A stretch of 64,000 nt of DNA from Paraconiothyrium sp. Pb-2020 (lineage: Eukaryota > Ascomycota > Dothideomycetes > Pleosporales > Didymosphaeriaceae), in assembly GCA_022419385.1 (NCBI GenBank), contig JAJUBI010000002.1, positions 744,001-808,000 on the forward strand, written 5' to 3'. A model generated the notes under the pieces. The model made no database searches. It worked only from the letters and a program-made list of their open reading frames with translations, and was not told the DNA's origin. Below are positions 1-11,753 of this stretch, in pieces (positions within the stretch are counted from its first letter, which is position 1; each line of letters starts with the position of its first letter). The position numbers and the translations under genes were made by a program.

Positions 1-840
1 AAATATCAACAACAGACTTGTCTTTCGATCCCCAGCACATCAAGACCTTCTCAGCAGGATTCTCTTCCGGGCATCGCGTGATTTCGACGTACTTTCGTGA
101 GAAACACACCACATACTCACGCTGAGTTTTCCTTTATCGTCCAGGAGTTGTTCTTTAGGATTGTTGAAGTGAAAGGCACACCACATAACCCGATTCGATG
201 CTGCTTTTGGCCCAGTCATAGCTTTTACTGTGCTTGTTTTTATTCTTTTCTTATGGAAGGGAGCACATGATCTGTGGTTGGGGGCTTTTTGCTTGCGGAC
301 AACGCGGCCAGCATTTGAGCGTTTCTTCAATATTTTGGAGATACAGTAGGGAGTATGAGGGCCCATCGGTTCAAGCGCAAGGCGATATGGGAAGTTTGAA
401 GGATTTCGAGATCGGCACAACATTAATCTTGAAGAGTTCCGATTCGAATCCAGGCATACACCGCCATGTGCGGATATTTTGATCCTCGCCATGAGGGCTT
501 TCAATGACTTCTTTTTGACTCTGGTCAGACCAGTCAGCTTCCACACATGTATGGAACCACTGCTGTTTTTGGTTTTGGGAGACGACCAGAGCCCACATGT
601 CCCATTAAGAATCGTCGTTGAGAATGTTGCGATCGAGAACACTGGGTGATAGACAGGACGTTCCATGGTGCGAGCAAGATCTCGCTCACAAACATATCGC
701 AAAGGTATCCAGATCTTTGGCAAACCCCACTGTAGTATTGAGAACCACTTCTAGGCCGCGATTCCGAGCCACTCCCCACATTGTATGCTCCGAGGTGTCT
801 TTTGGAACAAGCAGAAGTCCGCATCGAACCATCTCCAAGT
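1..840 (-). other. Left-edge region, possible small secreted-protein gene or relic, incomplete
   Basis: No complete gene can be called here. On the minus strand all three frames have long open stretches that alternate in quality. One frame (598-371) carries a cysteine-containing, acidic stretch that reads like real protein, and the same frame looks protein-like again at about 120-1, running off the left edge, with a GTGAGT donor-like site near 120. Stops interrupt the frame between these stretches, so this is either an intron-containing gene that continues past the window or a decayed copy. It lies directly downstream (minus sense) of the degenerate 325-bp array and may be its best-preserved unit. 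Family unknown. Confidence 0.25.
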
Positions 841-1930
841 ACTTTTAGAGCATTGCGGGATGTTGTGGTGTAGAGAAGATGTCGCATCGAGATTCGAGAA
901 GACCTCATATACACAAAGGTGAACCGATGTGAGGTTGGCCGGGACCTCGGTCTTGATAGTATCCGAGGCTGAATTGTGATGTTACTGGAATTGGGATCAA
1001 CCACAGACGCATGCCACCAAAGTCTGAGACTTTGGCGATCGCCATGCACTCCATATCCACCGGGTTTTTGTCCCCAAAACCGACAAGCCAGCTGCCACAT
1101 AGCGGGTCACCGTGCCATTTTCGAAACAGGGAAGCTCCGCATGGACGTTGACGAACGCAACTTTTTCAGAGGCTGTGAAGAGCGGTAATGCAAAGAAAAA
1201 CAGGAGTCGGGCTTCGAGGAAAGTTTATATGCGCAGAGGTGAAGCGATTCAGGACCAGTCAGCTATTGTAGATCATTGGAGTACAGCTTCAGAACAGGGC
1301 CGATATGGTCCCATGTTTTGATCTTTTGTAAACTGGCATACATCAACCGATGCTGATGTTTGATAGCCTCCATGAACGTTCAAGAGTGAGATTTTAGATC
1401 TCAAGACTGGCCAGCCAGCATCCGCATGAGCCGTCGCGGAACAAATTTCCGAGCCGGCAAGAAATCCACATGAGGTCGATTTCACATCCTTTTTTCAAAA
1501 ACCCGTGATCCACAACAGTGTAGAGAAGAAGGAGCGAGGTTTCGGAGGATGGCTTATATACACAGGTATAAAGCGATGTGGATCTGGAAGAGGACTGTCG
1601 GGTGGTTGGGGATAAGGCTTGAGGCCGACACCATAGAGGGCAGCTCGATCTCATTCTTGGGCTCCGGACATGTGGTAGATCATGTTGTTGTTTGAGAGAC
1701 CCCATCTGTCGAAATGACGATGGCTTATTGACCAGGAGGCGGGAGGGCCAGCTTCCCATAATCCATTTGATTGCTAGGTTTGAGACAGGCAGAAGTCCAC
1801 ATGTAACGTCTCGAACTCTTTTTTTAGTCGCTTGGTGAAGCAGAGTATTGTGAAGAACAGCAAAGCAAGGTTGGAGCTGCTTTATATACACAAAGGTGAG
1901 GTGATGTGAGATCGGACGATGCAGCAAAGC
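841..1930 (-). repeat. Degenerate tandem array of about 325-bp units with TATA-like boxes
   Basis: Four diverged copies of the same block recur head to tail. A TATA-like anchor (plus-strand form tttatatacacaaaggtga) occurs at about 905, 1224, 1553 and 1881, giving spacings of 319, 329 and 328 bp. A second anchor (plus-strand form gcagaagtccacatg, variably mutated) recurs at about 808, 1130, 1457 and 1789. Read on the minus strand, each unit has TATATAAA followed by a hydrophobic, signal-peptide-like stretch and a short cysteine-containing tail. The best reading is in the copy at about 1220-1000, with a leucine/phenylalanine-rich start and one possible N-glycosylation site. Every copy has lost a start codon or carries frameshifts and stops. 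Inference: tandemly duplicated small secreted-protein genes, now decayed. It could also be a non-coding satellite. Confidence 0.45.
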
Positions 1931-2292
1931 AGTAGAGGCTTGCGCATGCGCTCATTCATCGAGAGACGTTCCAATAACCGCTGTCTCGCCAATGAAGTCA
2001 CTAGCGACGCTCCAAAATCAGGCTTTGTAAGTGGGCACCGGACGCTTTGAGCACCATCACCACGAATTGAATGGAGCCTTTTCATCGAAATCTATAGATT
2101 ACATTGTCAACGTTCGCTGCAATCCCAATATGTACGTGTGAAGGGTATATACAAGAACGGAATTGGAATATGCGACCATCAACCTGTCAAATTACAGAAG
2201 ATTTCAATTCGCCGCTTCAGATCACACTTCAAAAGACACCAGGAGCAGCACTCTGCGCCCCATCCTTCGTAGCTGTTTCCGCAAACCGACCT

Positions 2293-3378
2293 CTACCGAT
2301 TCTCCAGCACATCGAAAATGCCCTCCAACACGACTGGCGACGGAGTGTCTCCTCCAAATCCCCGCGAGAAAGGTTCCGTCGGCGTAATGGGAGCGGAGAG
2401 TCCTGCCGATGATGTCGCGCGACCCCTTGGCTCGAGCATCCCCAGCCCAATCTCCTCGATGCCAGAAGCGTCTCTCTCTGCCGCAAGCGCCATGTCCAAC
2501 CTCGACGAGTGCTTGCGCAAAGTGCGACCTCCTGGTGACACCGGTGAGTGGGACAGGGAGGTGGATGGAGAGGGTGACAAGAAGGGGGGGGAGGAGCGAT
2601 GTCCCGCTATTGCGGATGCAGGAGAAGAGCGGGAAATGGGTGAAGGGGATTCGTGTGAGCTTGATGAAAGGTATTCGACTTCAAGGAGCTGGAGAAGGTC
2701 CGGAACGGTGATGCCATCCGGGAGACTGAAGTCGGGCCGTGGGATACGCTTGTAGGCGGTCGATGGATTCCGGTTGGTTGTTGGAGTTCTGGTGCTCACA
2801 GTGCTGGCGACGCTCCCTCGTTTCGGTGGCTGAATTACTGGCTCTGGTGTGGGGTTTGCAACGATACTAGATTGTTCAAAAGAATATCTAAGAGCACTAG
2901 GTTGCGGTTCAGGTGGACTCCGGACTGATCCACGTTTAGGGAGTTTTATTGCAGTATCTTGGGCAGGCTTGCTGTTGGTTTGTTGACTAGACATGTGGGT
3001 TTCCGGCTGCGGTCTCTGCCGTAGCGACGGCGTCCTCTGGAAAGCTGTTTGTAAACGAAGCTTGCCCTGCTGCGACTTGGAAAGCTGTCTCTGGAGTCCT
3101 GGTTCCGGTTCGAATTTGGGTGGCAGCATGCTCGCCCTGACGTTGTTCAAAGACTCGGACGGGCTCTGCGAGTCGAATGCCGACACTGCCTGGGATACTG
3201 GAACATTTTGGTGTCCAGTGTGGTTCATCTCCTGCAGGAGGTATTCCAGTTGGTTCTCATCCAGATCGGCCAGCACCTCGTATAGAGATCCGAGTGAGGT
3301 GCTAGGCTTGTGTTGTTTGCGCCCATTGGATGGACTTGCGGCGACGGCGCCGGCGGCTGTAGCCGTTGCGGAGTCCAT
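2293..3378 (-). CDS. Hypothetical low-complexity Ser/Pro-rich protein (361 aa)
   Basis: A single open frame. The first ATG is at 3378; the frame is open to a GTG at 3417, and a stop lies upstream of that, so 3378 is the likely start. The protein begins with an Ala/Thr-rich stretch, then a short conserved-looking helix (about residues 28-53) with an acidic LADLDENQLEYLLQEM core. A long Ser/Pro/Arg-rich disordered middle follows, then a second leucine-rich segment around residue 225 (GITVPDLLQLLEVEYL), then more disorder to the C-terminus. No catalytic domain, signal peptide or membrane segment is visible. The two short hydrophobic motifs in a disordered chain suggest an adaptor or scaffold, but that is inference. 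It is transcribed divergently from NCS6 with 454 bp between the starts. Confidence 0.65.
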   Translation of the reverse strand: MDSATATAAGAVAASPSNGRKQHKPSTSLGSLYEVLADLDENQLEYLLQEMNHTGHQNVPVSQAVSAFDSQSPSESLNNVRASMLPPKFEPEPGLQRQLSKSQQGKLRLQTAFQRTPSLRQRPQPETHMSSQQTNSKPAQDTAIKLPKRGSVRSPPEPQPSALRYSFEQSSIVANPTPEPVIQPPKRGSVASTVSTRTPTTNRNPSTAYKRIPRPDFSLPDGITVPDLLQLLEVEYLSSSSHESPSPISRSSPASAIAGHRSSPPFLSPSPSTSLSHSPVSPGGRTLRKHSSRLDMALAAERDASGIEEIGLGMLEPRGRATSSAGLSAPITPTEPFSRGFGGDTPSPVVLEGIFDVLENR

Positions 3379-3832
3379 GGCTGCGGAAACTTCGTGTTGC
3401 TGTCTGTCGACCGACACACGTATGACGCGCCACCAGCGTCGTCAAGGTTCACTGTTCAGATGTTGCCCAAGGTATGTTCGCAGGGGATGTGTTGGAGATC
3501 GGCTGCCGGGGTATTGCGGAAATTGGGATTGAACATTGCGCAAATGCGCCGCGTTGAACAAGGCGAAGCGAGCACAGATTGTGTCAAGGTATAAGACAGT
3601 GACAAGACGCAACAACCTGATGCATAATTTCGACTATCGCTGTGAACGTTCTGATCGCAGTACTCGTGGGATCCTGTGCAACATAACATTAGGCATAGGC
3701 TATACGATCAGTAGACCCCTATATGTTTCGCCCATGACTCACCTCAACGCCCCCGCCACTCCTCCCTGACTCGCTCATCCTAAATTATTTCCCCTCCACC
3801 ATGCATCACTCCCACAACAACATCGCACAACC

Positions 3833-5210
3833 ATGGCGCCCTCTCCATGTGCCCAGTGCACAACCAACCGCGCCTTAATTCTCCGGCCGAAAGACCACAC
3901 AAAGCTCTGCCGTGACTGTTTCCTCACGACCTTCGAAACCGAAATCCACCACACCATCACATCGACGTCCCTCTTCACCCGCGGCGAGCGCATCGCTATT
4001 GGCGCCTCCGGCGGCAAAGACTCCACCGTCCTCGCATCCGTTCTGAAGACACTTAACGAGCGCTACGATTACGGTCTCGACCTAATCCTACTTTCGATCG
4101 ACGAGGGTATCAAGGGTTACAGAGATGACAGTCTGGAGACGGTGAAGCGGAATGCGGAGCAGTACGAGATGGACCTGTGTATACTGGGATACGAGGAGTT
4201 ATATGGGTGGACGATGGATCAGGTGGTAGAACAAGTGGGCAAGAAGGGAAACTGCACGTATTGTGGAGTTTTCAGACGGCAGGCGTTGGACCGGGGGGCT
4301 GCGCGGCTGGGAGTGAAGCATGTTGTGACGGGACACAATGCGGATGACGTGGCGGAGACGGTGTTGATGAACCGTATGTTCAACCCTATATCCAGAGGAG
4401 ATTCGTGTGTGCATACTAACGAGTACAGTACTCCGAGGCGATCTGCCACGCTTGAGCAGGACGACGAGCATTGTGACGAGCACACCAAGTCTGACCGCCG
4501 GTCCCGCCGCAAACACAAACATCAAGCGCTCCAAGCCCCTCAAGTACGCCTACGAAAAGGAAATCGTGCTTTACGCGCACCACAAGAACCTCGACTACTT
4601 CAGCACAGAATGTATCTACTCCCCGGAAGCCTTCCGCGGCAGCGCCCGCGCGCTCATAAAGAACCTCGAACGCGTCCGGCCAAGCGCCATCCTAGACGTC
4701 GTCCGCAGCGGCGAGGACATGGCGAAGCTAGTCCCCGGCAGCGACGAAGGCTGCGGCGGCGTATGCTCTAGCTCTGTCCCCGCCGGCGAAGAAGAAGAGG
4801 GTGGCTGTGGAAGCGCAAACGGGCGGAGTGCAGGCGGCGAGATGGCGAGTATGGAGCAGCAACTATCGCAAAACGAGACCGCCGCGGAGAGCGGGCTCGA
4901 AGTCGAGATCACACCGTCTACCTCCACTAAGATCAAGAAGACCGCCGCACCGCTGCCTCTTACAGTGGGTAGGAGTCGGAAAGTACCAAAGGCGGGACAC
5001 CAGTCGCGGAAAGAGCCGAAGAAACAGGTCATGGGTCAGTGCAAGAGGTGCGGGTACCTGTCTAGTCAAGAGATCTGCAAGGCGTGCGTGCTACTGGAGG
5101 GCTTAAATAAGAACAGGCCGAAGAACCATATTGAGGTGGGGTATGAGCAGGACAAGGAGGTTGACGGCGTGGCTGAGGCGGTCAAGGAGTTGGACGTTGG
5201 CGCCGGATGA
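3833..5210 (+). CDS. NCS6: Cytoplasmic tRNA 2-thiolation protein Ncs6/Ctu1 (440 aa)
   Basis: Two exons, 3833-4373 and 4429-5210; the 55-bp intron has a GTATGT donor, a perfect TACTAAC branch site and a CAG acceptor, and splicing restores the conserved MNLLRGDLPRL stretch. Ncs6/Ctu1, with Ncs2/Ctu2, thiolates U34 of cytosolic tRNA Lys, Glu and Gln using sulfur relayed from Urm1. Visible features: N-terminal zinc cysteine pairs (Cys6/9 and Cys26/29), the ATP pyrophosphatase PP-loop SGGKDS at residues 59-64, a NCTYCG cysteine motif, the GHNADDVAETVLMN motif, and a C-terminal CxxC...CxxC zinc site (CKRCGY and ICKAC). An acidic, Gly/Ser-rich linker of roughly 100 residues separates the enzymatic core from the C-terminal zinc finger and looks lineage-specific. 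The start is the first ATG in frame. Confidence 0.95.
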
Positions 5211-5998
5211 GGGGAATCGGAAGGCACGAAGAACAAGCCAGCGCAATGCGCGTACAGAGCATAAAAACGGGATACGGGCGGAGCACATGTGAGCGCGTGT
5301 GCTCTATAACCGCTCTATGATAGCACCACAGCATTCGCTGGATACGCTCGCACGACATAGCACCTGCTGCAGGACGCGATCGATACCACCCGACCCTGCA
5401 GCGCATCGACTACTGCAAGATGTCTACCCGCGCGATGAGATCTGGCATGTGCAGATGCAAGATCCGCTCGGCTTCGTTGCCTGCTGAACAGATCCTCGCC
5501 GACATTTTCGCGCTTGTCTACCCGGCCCCTCTACGGCAACGCCGCTGATCACGCGCTGGATGAACCGCACCTGCGTGGGTTGTATTGTAGCGATCCGCAA
5601 CTGGGTTCCGCCTTAGGCTCGTGCCGGGTCTTTAGGTACTCTGCACGACGACGTACGACAGTCGGGCACCATCGTACCAAGTAGCTCAGCCAATACATAT
5701 ACTTGTGTACTTCTACCTGTAACATTGGGTGCAGTGTAAGCATCTTCATCATTTGTATTAGTGTCTCGTCGGGAAGTATCTACATAGATGCGGAATGCAC
5801 GGTGATGAATGGGATCTCGAAAGTAAAGACCAAGTTTTGGACCATTTTGACCTATCAATACACGTTACGATGTACTAACAATCACTTATGGGATGTTCCC
5901 AACACCCATGCTGCGCCAGCCGATGCAAATGCTCATGCTCCAGAACGCCGTTTTCCAGCCACACCCTCATAAACTCATCAGTGTACAAGCCGAGCACA
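5211..5998. other. Intergenic, convergent 3' ends of NCS6 and the glucosidase
   Basis: No gene seen. The two flanking genes converge here, so the stretch holds both 3' untranslated regions. Short open frames in it have no protein-like composition. Confidence 0.5.
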
Positions 5999-8869
5999 CT
6001 AGATATGCGTCGAGAAGTCCCCATCCAAATTCCACGTCCCCTCCACCGTAACCGCACCCGACCCCTCGTCGAACTTTGAATTCTCGCCCAGCGACCCAAC
6101 AGCAATGTCATTCTGCCCCAGCACCTTAAAACTCTTGACCGTGATGCTCTCGCCCTTAAGACCCTTGTACCCCCACGTGCCACCGACGGTAATCTCGCCA
6201 TTATCGTAAGTGATATCAAGCTCAGTGACGTCCGTCTGCTCGATCTTCTCTCCCTCGTCGATATACAGCCTGCCCTTCGCCTTGCCATCCGCGTCGGGCG
6301 CAACGAGGAAGACGAAATCCTGCTTGCGCAGCTCGGCAGTCGTGTTAGCGCTGTTTGCGCGCTGCGGGATGATGGTGCCACCGCGGACGTGGACGGGGAT
6401 GTCGGTGAACGAGACGCCGTTGCGGGTTACGTTTGCGCCCTTTCCGTCTTCGCGCGCGCCGGTCCAGTAGTCGTAGAAGATGTCTTCGGGGAGGTAGAAG
6501 GTGACGCTGTCGGAGTAGTCGGTGGTTACGGGGGAGATGAGGAGGGCGTCGCCGTAGAACCACTGGTGTTGGATGCCGAAGGTGTTTTCGTCCTCGGGGT
6601 ATAGGAAGAAGAGGGGGTTGATCATCGGCGTGCCCTCAGTGGTTTGGTAGTATAGTGCGGTATAGGCGTAGTCGAGTAGCTTGTACCGCGTGTCTATGGC
6701 TTTCTTGCCGGCCTCGATGGTGAGCGGCCACTGGTAGAACTCCTGCTGGACAGAGGAGATTTCCGCGTGGTTGCGGTAGAAGGGTTGGAAGGCACCCAGC
6801 AGTGCCCATCGGGCGCACATGAGCTCATCCGCGTTGCCGTTGAAGCCGCAGACGTCGGAGCCGACCATGGGCATCTGGTGCATTGAGACCCAGGCGAGCA
6901 TCTGGCGGATGGTCAGGCGGTAGTGCTCCCAGCTTGACTCGTTGTCACCAAACCAGTGCGTAGACTTGCGACCGTTACCGGCGAACGTTGAGCGTGTCAG
7001 AACCATAGGGCGTAGACCGGGACGGCGGGCCAGCATGGCATCGTAAGTGACATGCGACATTGAGTGTCCGTGTAGGTTGTGCGTATCGTAGACCTTGGTT
7101 CCATCAAAGTTGGTGTTATTGGTCCAAATCGTATAAGAGGAGAGGTCGCCGCGATGGCTTACTGGGTCATACTTGGCAACAAACAAGTCTCGATTAGGGA
7201 GACCCTTATGCTTACCGTCGTCTTGACGGGCCCTGAGGGAGGAACCGTCGGGCTGGAAGTCTGCTGGAAAGCCTGGGATTGGGCGGCCAGTGTTGGGGCG
7301 CGGGTCGTGTCCGGGCTTGGGAGGGTTGCCTTGATCATCGAGAGGATTGCAGTCGATGTTGCCACAGAAGTTGGACGCTTCATTCATGTCGACCCAGATA
7401 CCGTCGAGATCGATGCCTTCGTCAGCGCTGAAGGTCGTAGCAATCTGGTCCGCCCACCACTTCGACGTGTTAGGTGCCAGCCAGTCGGGCCATGCGACAG
7501 TGCCAGCCCACTGAACGCCAAAATGATCAGATCCATCTTCATTCTTGTAGAAGACGCTCATCTCATGTCCCTTCTCGTACGGAGCATAACCTTCCTTGAA
7601 ATGGATTCCGGGATCGAGGATGAGGACGTATCGCTGACCGCGGGAGTGAAGAGTGCTGACGAGCTCGCGCATCTTCCCGATAGGGAAACGGTCTGGGTCG
7701 GTAGTGAAATCCTCACGCAGGTTCATGTAGTCGATGTCGGTCCACATGACTTCCAAGGGAATGCCCGCGGTGGAGTAATTGCCCACGACTTCTGCAACCA
7801 TGTTGACGTCCCAGTAGCCATACTTGCACTGGTGGAAACCAAAGCTCCAGTACGGAAACATGGCAGAATATCCAACTGTGTCGGCATACTGCTTGGACAC
7901 TTGTGCAGGTTGGCTGCCTGCTAGGAAGTAAAAATCAAGAATGCCGCCGATGGTGTTGTACTGAAGATACTGATCACCGGCATCGGTCACGTTCAAGTCA
8001 ATTTTCATACCATCCGCGTTCAACAGAAAGACACCGTGAGTTCCCTTGTCGCCGCGGTGGTCGAAGTAGACCGGGTGGGAGCCGTAGAGATTTGCGTTGG
8101 TAGGAAGGAATGGCGACTCAGAATTCCACATGGTCCGATGGTAGTTGACATTGGGGAGGCGAAAGGGATCGCTATGCTCACCGAGACCGTAGATGTTCGG
8201 GTCCTTGGGCAGGCTAGTGCGCAGACGGACATACTGCGACTCAAAGATCAACTGCACACCAGAGGTGTCGAACAGTACCTCTTCGTTCTCCTTGCGGGTT
8301 ATCTTGAAAGAGAAGGGCTTCTCAACCAGGTCGAATTGCAGGTCAGCGTCACCGGAGGATGTCTCGCCATTCTTGGGACGCGGCACAAGCTCCTCTTGCA
8401 CTTGGTAGACTTGCTCATCCGCGTCGAAGATCTTGACGTGCAGGCGGTCCTCTGTAGATGTGTTAATGTGATGTTCGGTGAGATGTGATACGCGTAGGAT
8501 ACGCGCCGTATGACGGAATGTGGAACACAGGTAGAAAACTTGGATATTGGTTGCTACGTGGTTTGACTCCGGTACATGATATAGTATCCACGCACGCTAC
8601 AGAGGTTATATTAGCTCTAACTTACTTGACTGATACTCGACGAGAAGTTTTAAGTCCTTGACGTCGTCGCTATAGACATTGCATGCGTCTCCAGCGAGGG
8701 TGAGGTCAGCGGTGAGTGAAGAATCGGTCTTCACCACATTTAAGGCTTCGTAACCGGGACAGTCGTTCACAGTCGCGCCGTCACGCACAACAAGATCGAG
8801 AGGGGTGGGAGCCGCAATGGCCAGGCTCGCAAAGGCTACCAGTCCGAGGACAAGCTGCTGGTTGCGCAT
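5999..8869 (-). CDS. Secreted alpha-glucosidase, glycoside hydrolase family 31 (898 aa)
   Basis: Two exons on the minus strand, 8869-8626 and 8451-5999, separated by a 174-bp intron (GTAAGT donor, CTACAG acceptor) with matching phase. The protein starts with a signal peptide (MRNQQLVLGLVAFASLAIAA) and is therefore secreted. The GH31 catalytic barrel is clear: the nucleophile Asp is in WVDMNEASNF (about residue 436) and the acid/base Asp in HWFGDNESSW (about residue 584). The N-terminal domain carries the typical LGEHSDPFRLP segment. GH31 enzymes of this type release glucose from maltose, malto-oligosaccharides and starch. The length is in the range of fungal secreted alpha-glucosidases, slightly short. 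The ATG is well placed before the signal peptide. Exact substrate preference (maltase versus xylosidase/glucosidase variants) cannot be read from sequence by eye. Confidence 0.93.
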
Positions 8870-10176
8870 TCTGTCGGTAGGATAGGGTAGAAATTGTCGA
8901 TCCCTTGTCGAGCGAGGCAAGACCGCGGGTAGTGGGCTTTTTATATCAATGTGGGGGCGGGACGGCCTCGGGCGTAGTTGTGAGAGGTGAAGATGAGGTC
9001 GAAGCGCAGGCGGTCAGGGACAGGGATGCGCCTTCACTGCAGCCCACCTTACGCCCCGCTGACCTCGTGCGGACGAAGAGGCAGATCATCCAGTCCGCTA
9101 GTGGCTTCTCCCCGGATTATGCGTATGCCCACCATCTGCATCGTGGGAATTAGTGGTGTGTTGCTTGCCAGCGGCGTCAACGTGCAGCTACCGTTCCTGG
9201 TCGAAGGTGCGGGGGGCTGCATGTTTACCCTTTCGGCGCACATGCGGGCGATCGTGAACAGGGGTGAGCATCCCACTGACACGAGCAGTTGTACCCGTAC
9301 ATAGCCTCATTCGTTTCGAGGGGAATAGAAAGCGGCTGAACTCGCGCGAATGCGAGACCTCTGCGCTAGATGAACGCCCCATTGACATTGCTTCACCTCC
9401 TATGCATTCTCGCGCAGTAGAGACAGCCCCAGGAGTTTCTGCGGAGTGTGTCCTGGGGTAGCGCAGTGGGCACTGAGCGCTAGAGAATGCCATGCTTCGA
9501 CCTTCTGCTTGTGTGAAGGACATGACGATGGACTCGTGCGAGACGGGCATTCTATGAAAAGGTACGAGGGGGCTATGGCAAACAAGGCCGCAGCAGGAAA
9601 TTGGCTGTGTACCGACCAAGAAAAGACATCCCGACGTGAGTAACCGATGCTCCAAGATGGCGAGCTGGTGATGTTGTATCAGCAGACGATGCAAGTGTGC
9701 TCCGGGGTAGCTCCCGTGGACGATTCACATTTAGCGCTCCGGTAGATGCATCCGCGGCTGGCTGTTGATTGGCTGTAAGCATGAACCTTCAAAGCATCTT
9801 CCTGTTGCGGAATGTAAGTACGCTCCTTGATTCGACCAGATGATGCTGTGATAGCGCATCACGCACCGAAGGTTGCAGTAGAAGCCGCGCGACGTTACGC
9901 TGCACGCGAGTGCCAACGGCATCCGGTTCGAACATTGACTAATCTTCTGGAGAGGTAGTGATACTTGATGAGGCAATGATACCGCGGAGTTTACGCACGC
10001 ATATGTTTCGGTGGCAAACATCCGTTGGGAGGGACCGTGGCACAAGATGTTGCAATGTGCGGCATAGGATCGCTCTCAAGTATCGGAACCTTGGAAACCC
10101 AGACGTCATGTGACCTGGAAATTGCAGGTGGCGCGCTCTGCTCCGCTTGCTATGATTTTCCGACTTACTTCTCCGT
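8870..10176. other. Intergenic, glucosidase promoter and P450 downstream region
   Basis: No supported gene. The right-hand part holds the P450 3' region, the left-hand part the glucosidase promoter, with a TTTTTATAT stretch about 70 bp upstream of the ATG that could act as TATA. A 168-codon minus-strand frame (9694-9188) is open but has no recognisable composition and is treated as chance. Confidence 0.45.
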
Positions 10177-11753
10177 TTACTCAAAAGCAACCAAGCAACC
10201 ATACTTGTTCGCACACGTAAACGCCATCGTCCCAGTCCAAGGCCTGTCATCCCTGGCTTCCAATCTCTCGTATTTGCCCGCAAGCTTCGCTAGCAAATAT
10301 GCTGCCTCGACAAGACTCTTCTCCCTCCCCATGCAGTTCCGTGGTCCGCCACCAAACGCCATGAACTCCCATTGCGAGGGCTTAATACTCTTCCAGCGGT
10401 GCGGGTCGAAGTCCTCGACATTGGGTCCGTAAATGGACGGTTCACGATGAAGAGCGTAAAACGCTGGCTGTATACGCGTTCCTGCTTTCACAAAAATGGG
10501 AGAAGTACCGTCTGTTCCGCCGCCGGTTGGGAGCGTGGTGTCGCGGACGGCTATGCGGTCGACAACGGGGAAGACGGGGCGGAGCCGAAGCGCTAGGTGC
10601 GAGTCAGAATTGATGAAAGGCGATGCATGAGGTAGAGCTTACATTCAGAGAGCATGTTCTGGATGACTTCGTTGCTACGCAGGGCATCGAAGGTGAGCAG
10701 TTCATCACCGCGTCTCAATACTTCTTCTCGGAGCTCCTTCCACAACGCCGGATGTCGCGCAAGCAGATGAATTGTGTTGCTCGTAAGCACAGAAGTCGTG
10801 TCCTGAGCCCCAATGATACCCTGGACCAGCATGTTGCGCACCAGAGTCCGATCTTCCGTTTGCGCAAGAAGAGATTCAACGACCACTTGGCTCTTGTTAT
10901 GCTTACCAGTGGTTTTGGCGGCTTGCTGTACATGGAACTCTACGAAATCATGAACCTTAGTACATGCCTGCTTGAACTTCGTCATTGGGAAGAGGGAATT
11001 GAGGCGTCCCGTTAAAACACGAAAGGCAATGCCATGCATGCCGTCGGCCCAGATACTGTCGAAAGTGTCGCGTGATAGCGGGGCGTCAGGATGTGGGTTC
11101 ATCGTATCGTAGCCGAGGCCAAAGTGCAGGGCATTGTTCATGAACTGCATTGGTCTCAGTGCTTGCGTCTACAATTGTTTCCGTCATCGTATACGTACGG
11201 ATCCCATCAACAACGGGTGCAGGTCCACAGTCTTGCCTTCACCAGGAATCTTTCCCAGCAGATCATTTACCATCCTGCTGTAGAAATCGAAATTGGCAAT
11301 GTTCGTCTTTGCAAAAGAAGGCCTGTATAATTTCCTTGGAAGCCGCCAGCCGTCGCCATCCTCGGTCAATATACCACGACCGGTGAATGGCTGGAAAGGC
11401 TCTTTCCGCCAGTAGACACTGTAGTCACCATCTACACTGCTGAAGATTCGCTGGATGTTATCTGGTTCCGCAGTGACGATGGATGTACCTGAAATGATGG
11501 GTTTGATGATAAATGTCTTTCCGTACTGAAGGCGGTTGCGCTGCATGACCGAGATGTCGGTGAATAGCTTCACGACATAGTCCAGACCCATGAACGGATC
11601 GAGGGCGCGATATTTTCTGGCTGGCGGAGCAAAGCCATTCTTGCGGACTTGGGCTTCCAGTTGCTTATTTCGCACGAAGACAGCGGCCAGTACAAAAACG
11701 GTGAATATCAATCCCGCGACGGTTGTTGGGCTATGCATCGCGTCGATGCCCAT
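10177..11753 (-). CDS. Cytochrome P450, CYP52-like (490 aa)
   Basis: Three exons on the minus strand, 11753-11199, 11144-10643 and 10592-10177; the introns are 54 and 50 bp and every junction is in phase. The N-terminus is a membrane anchor (about residues 7-27), placing the enzyme on the ER. Visible P450 marks are the I-helix segment AQDTTS, an SxxLRLRP segment followed by an AVRDTTLPTGGG stretch typical of the CYP52 clan, and the heme loop FGGGPRNCMG with the ligand Cys at about residue 439. CYP52 enzymes hydroxylate the terminal carbon of alkanes or fatty acids; that this copy does so is inference. The K-helix ExxR glutamate appears as SESLRLRP rather than the usual ExLRLRP, and the exon 2/3 boundary falls exactly there, so that splice site deserves confirmation. 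Confidence 0.9.

Noticed and set aside
5211..5998. Short open frames between NCS6 and the glucosidase
   Set aside because: All are under about 90 codons without protein-like pattern and lie in two converging 3' regions.
7079..7924. 281-codon plus-strand open frame
   Set aside because: Antisense of the alpha-glucosidase catalytic domain; codon bias of the real gene keeps it open.
9188..9694. 168-codon minus-strand open frame
   Set aside because: No domain, signal peptide or conserved pattern, and composition unlike neighbouring genes.
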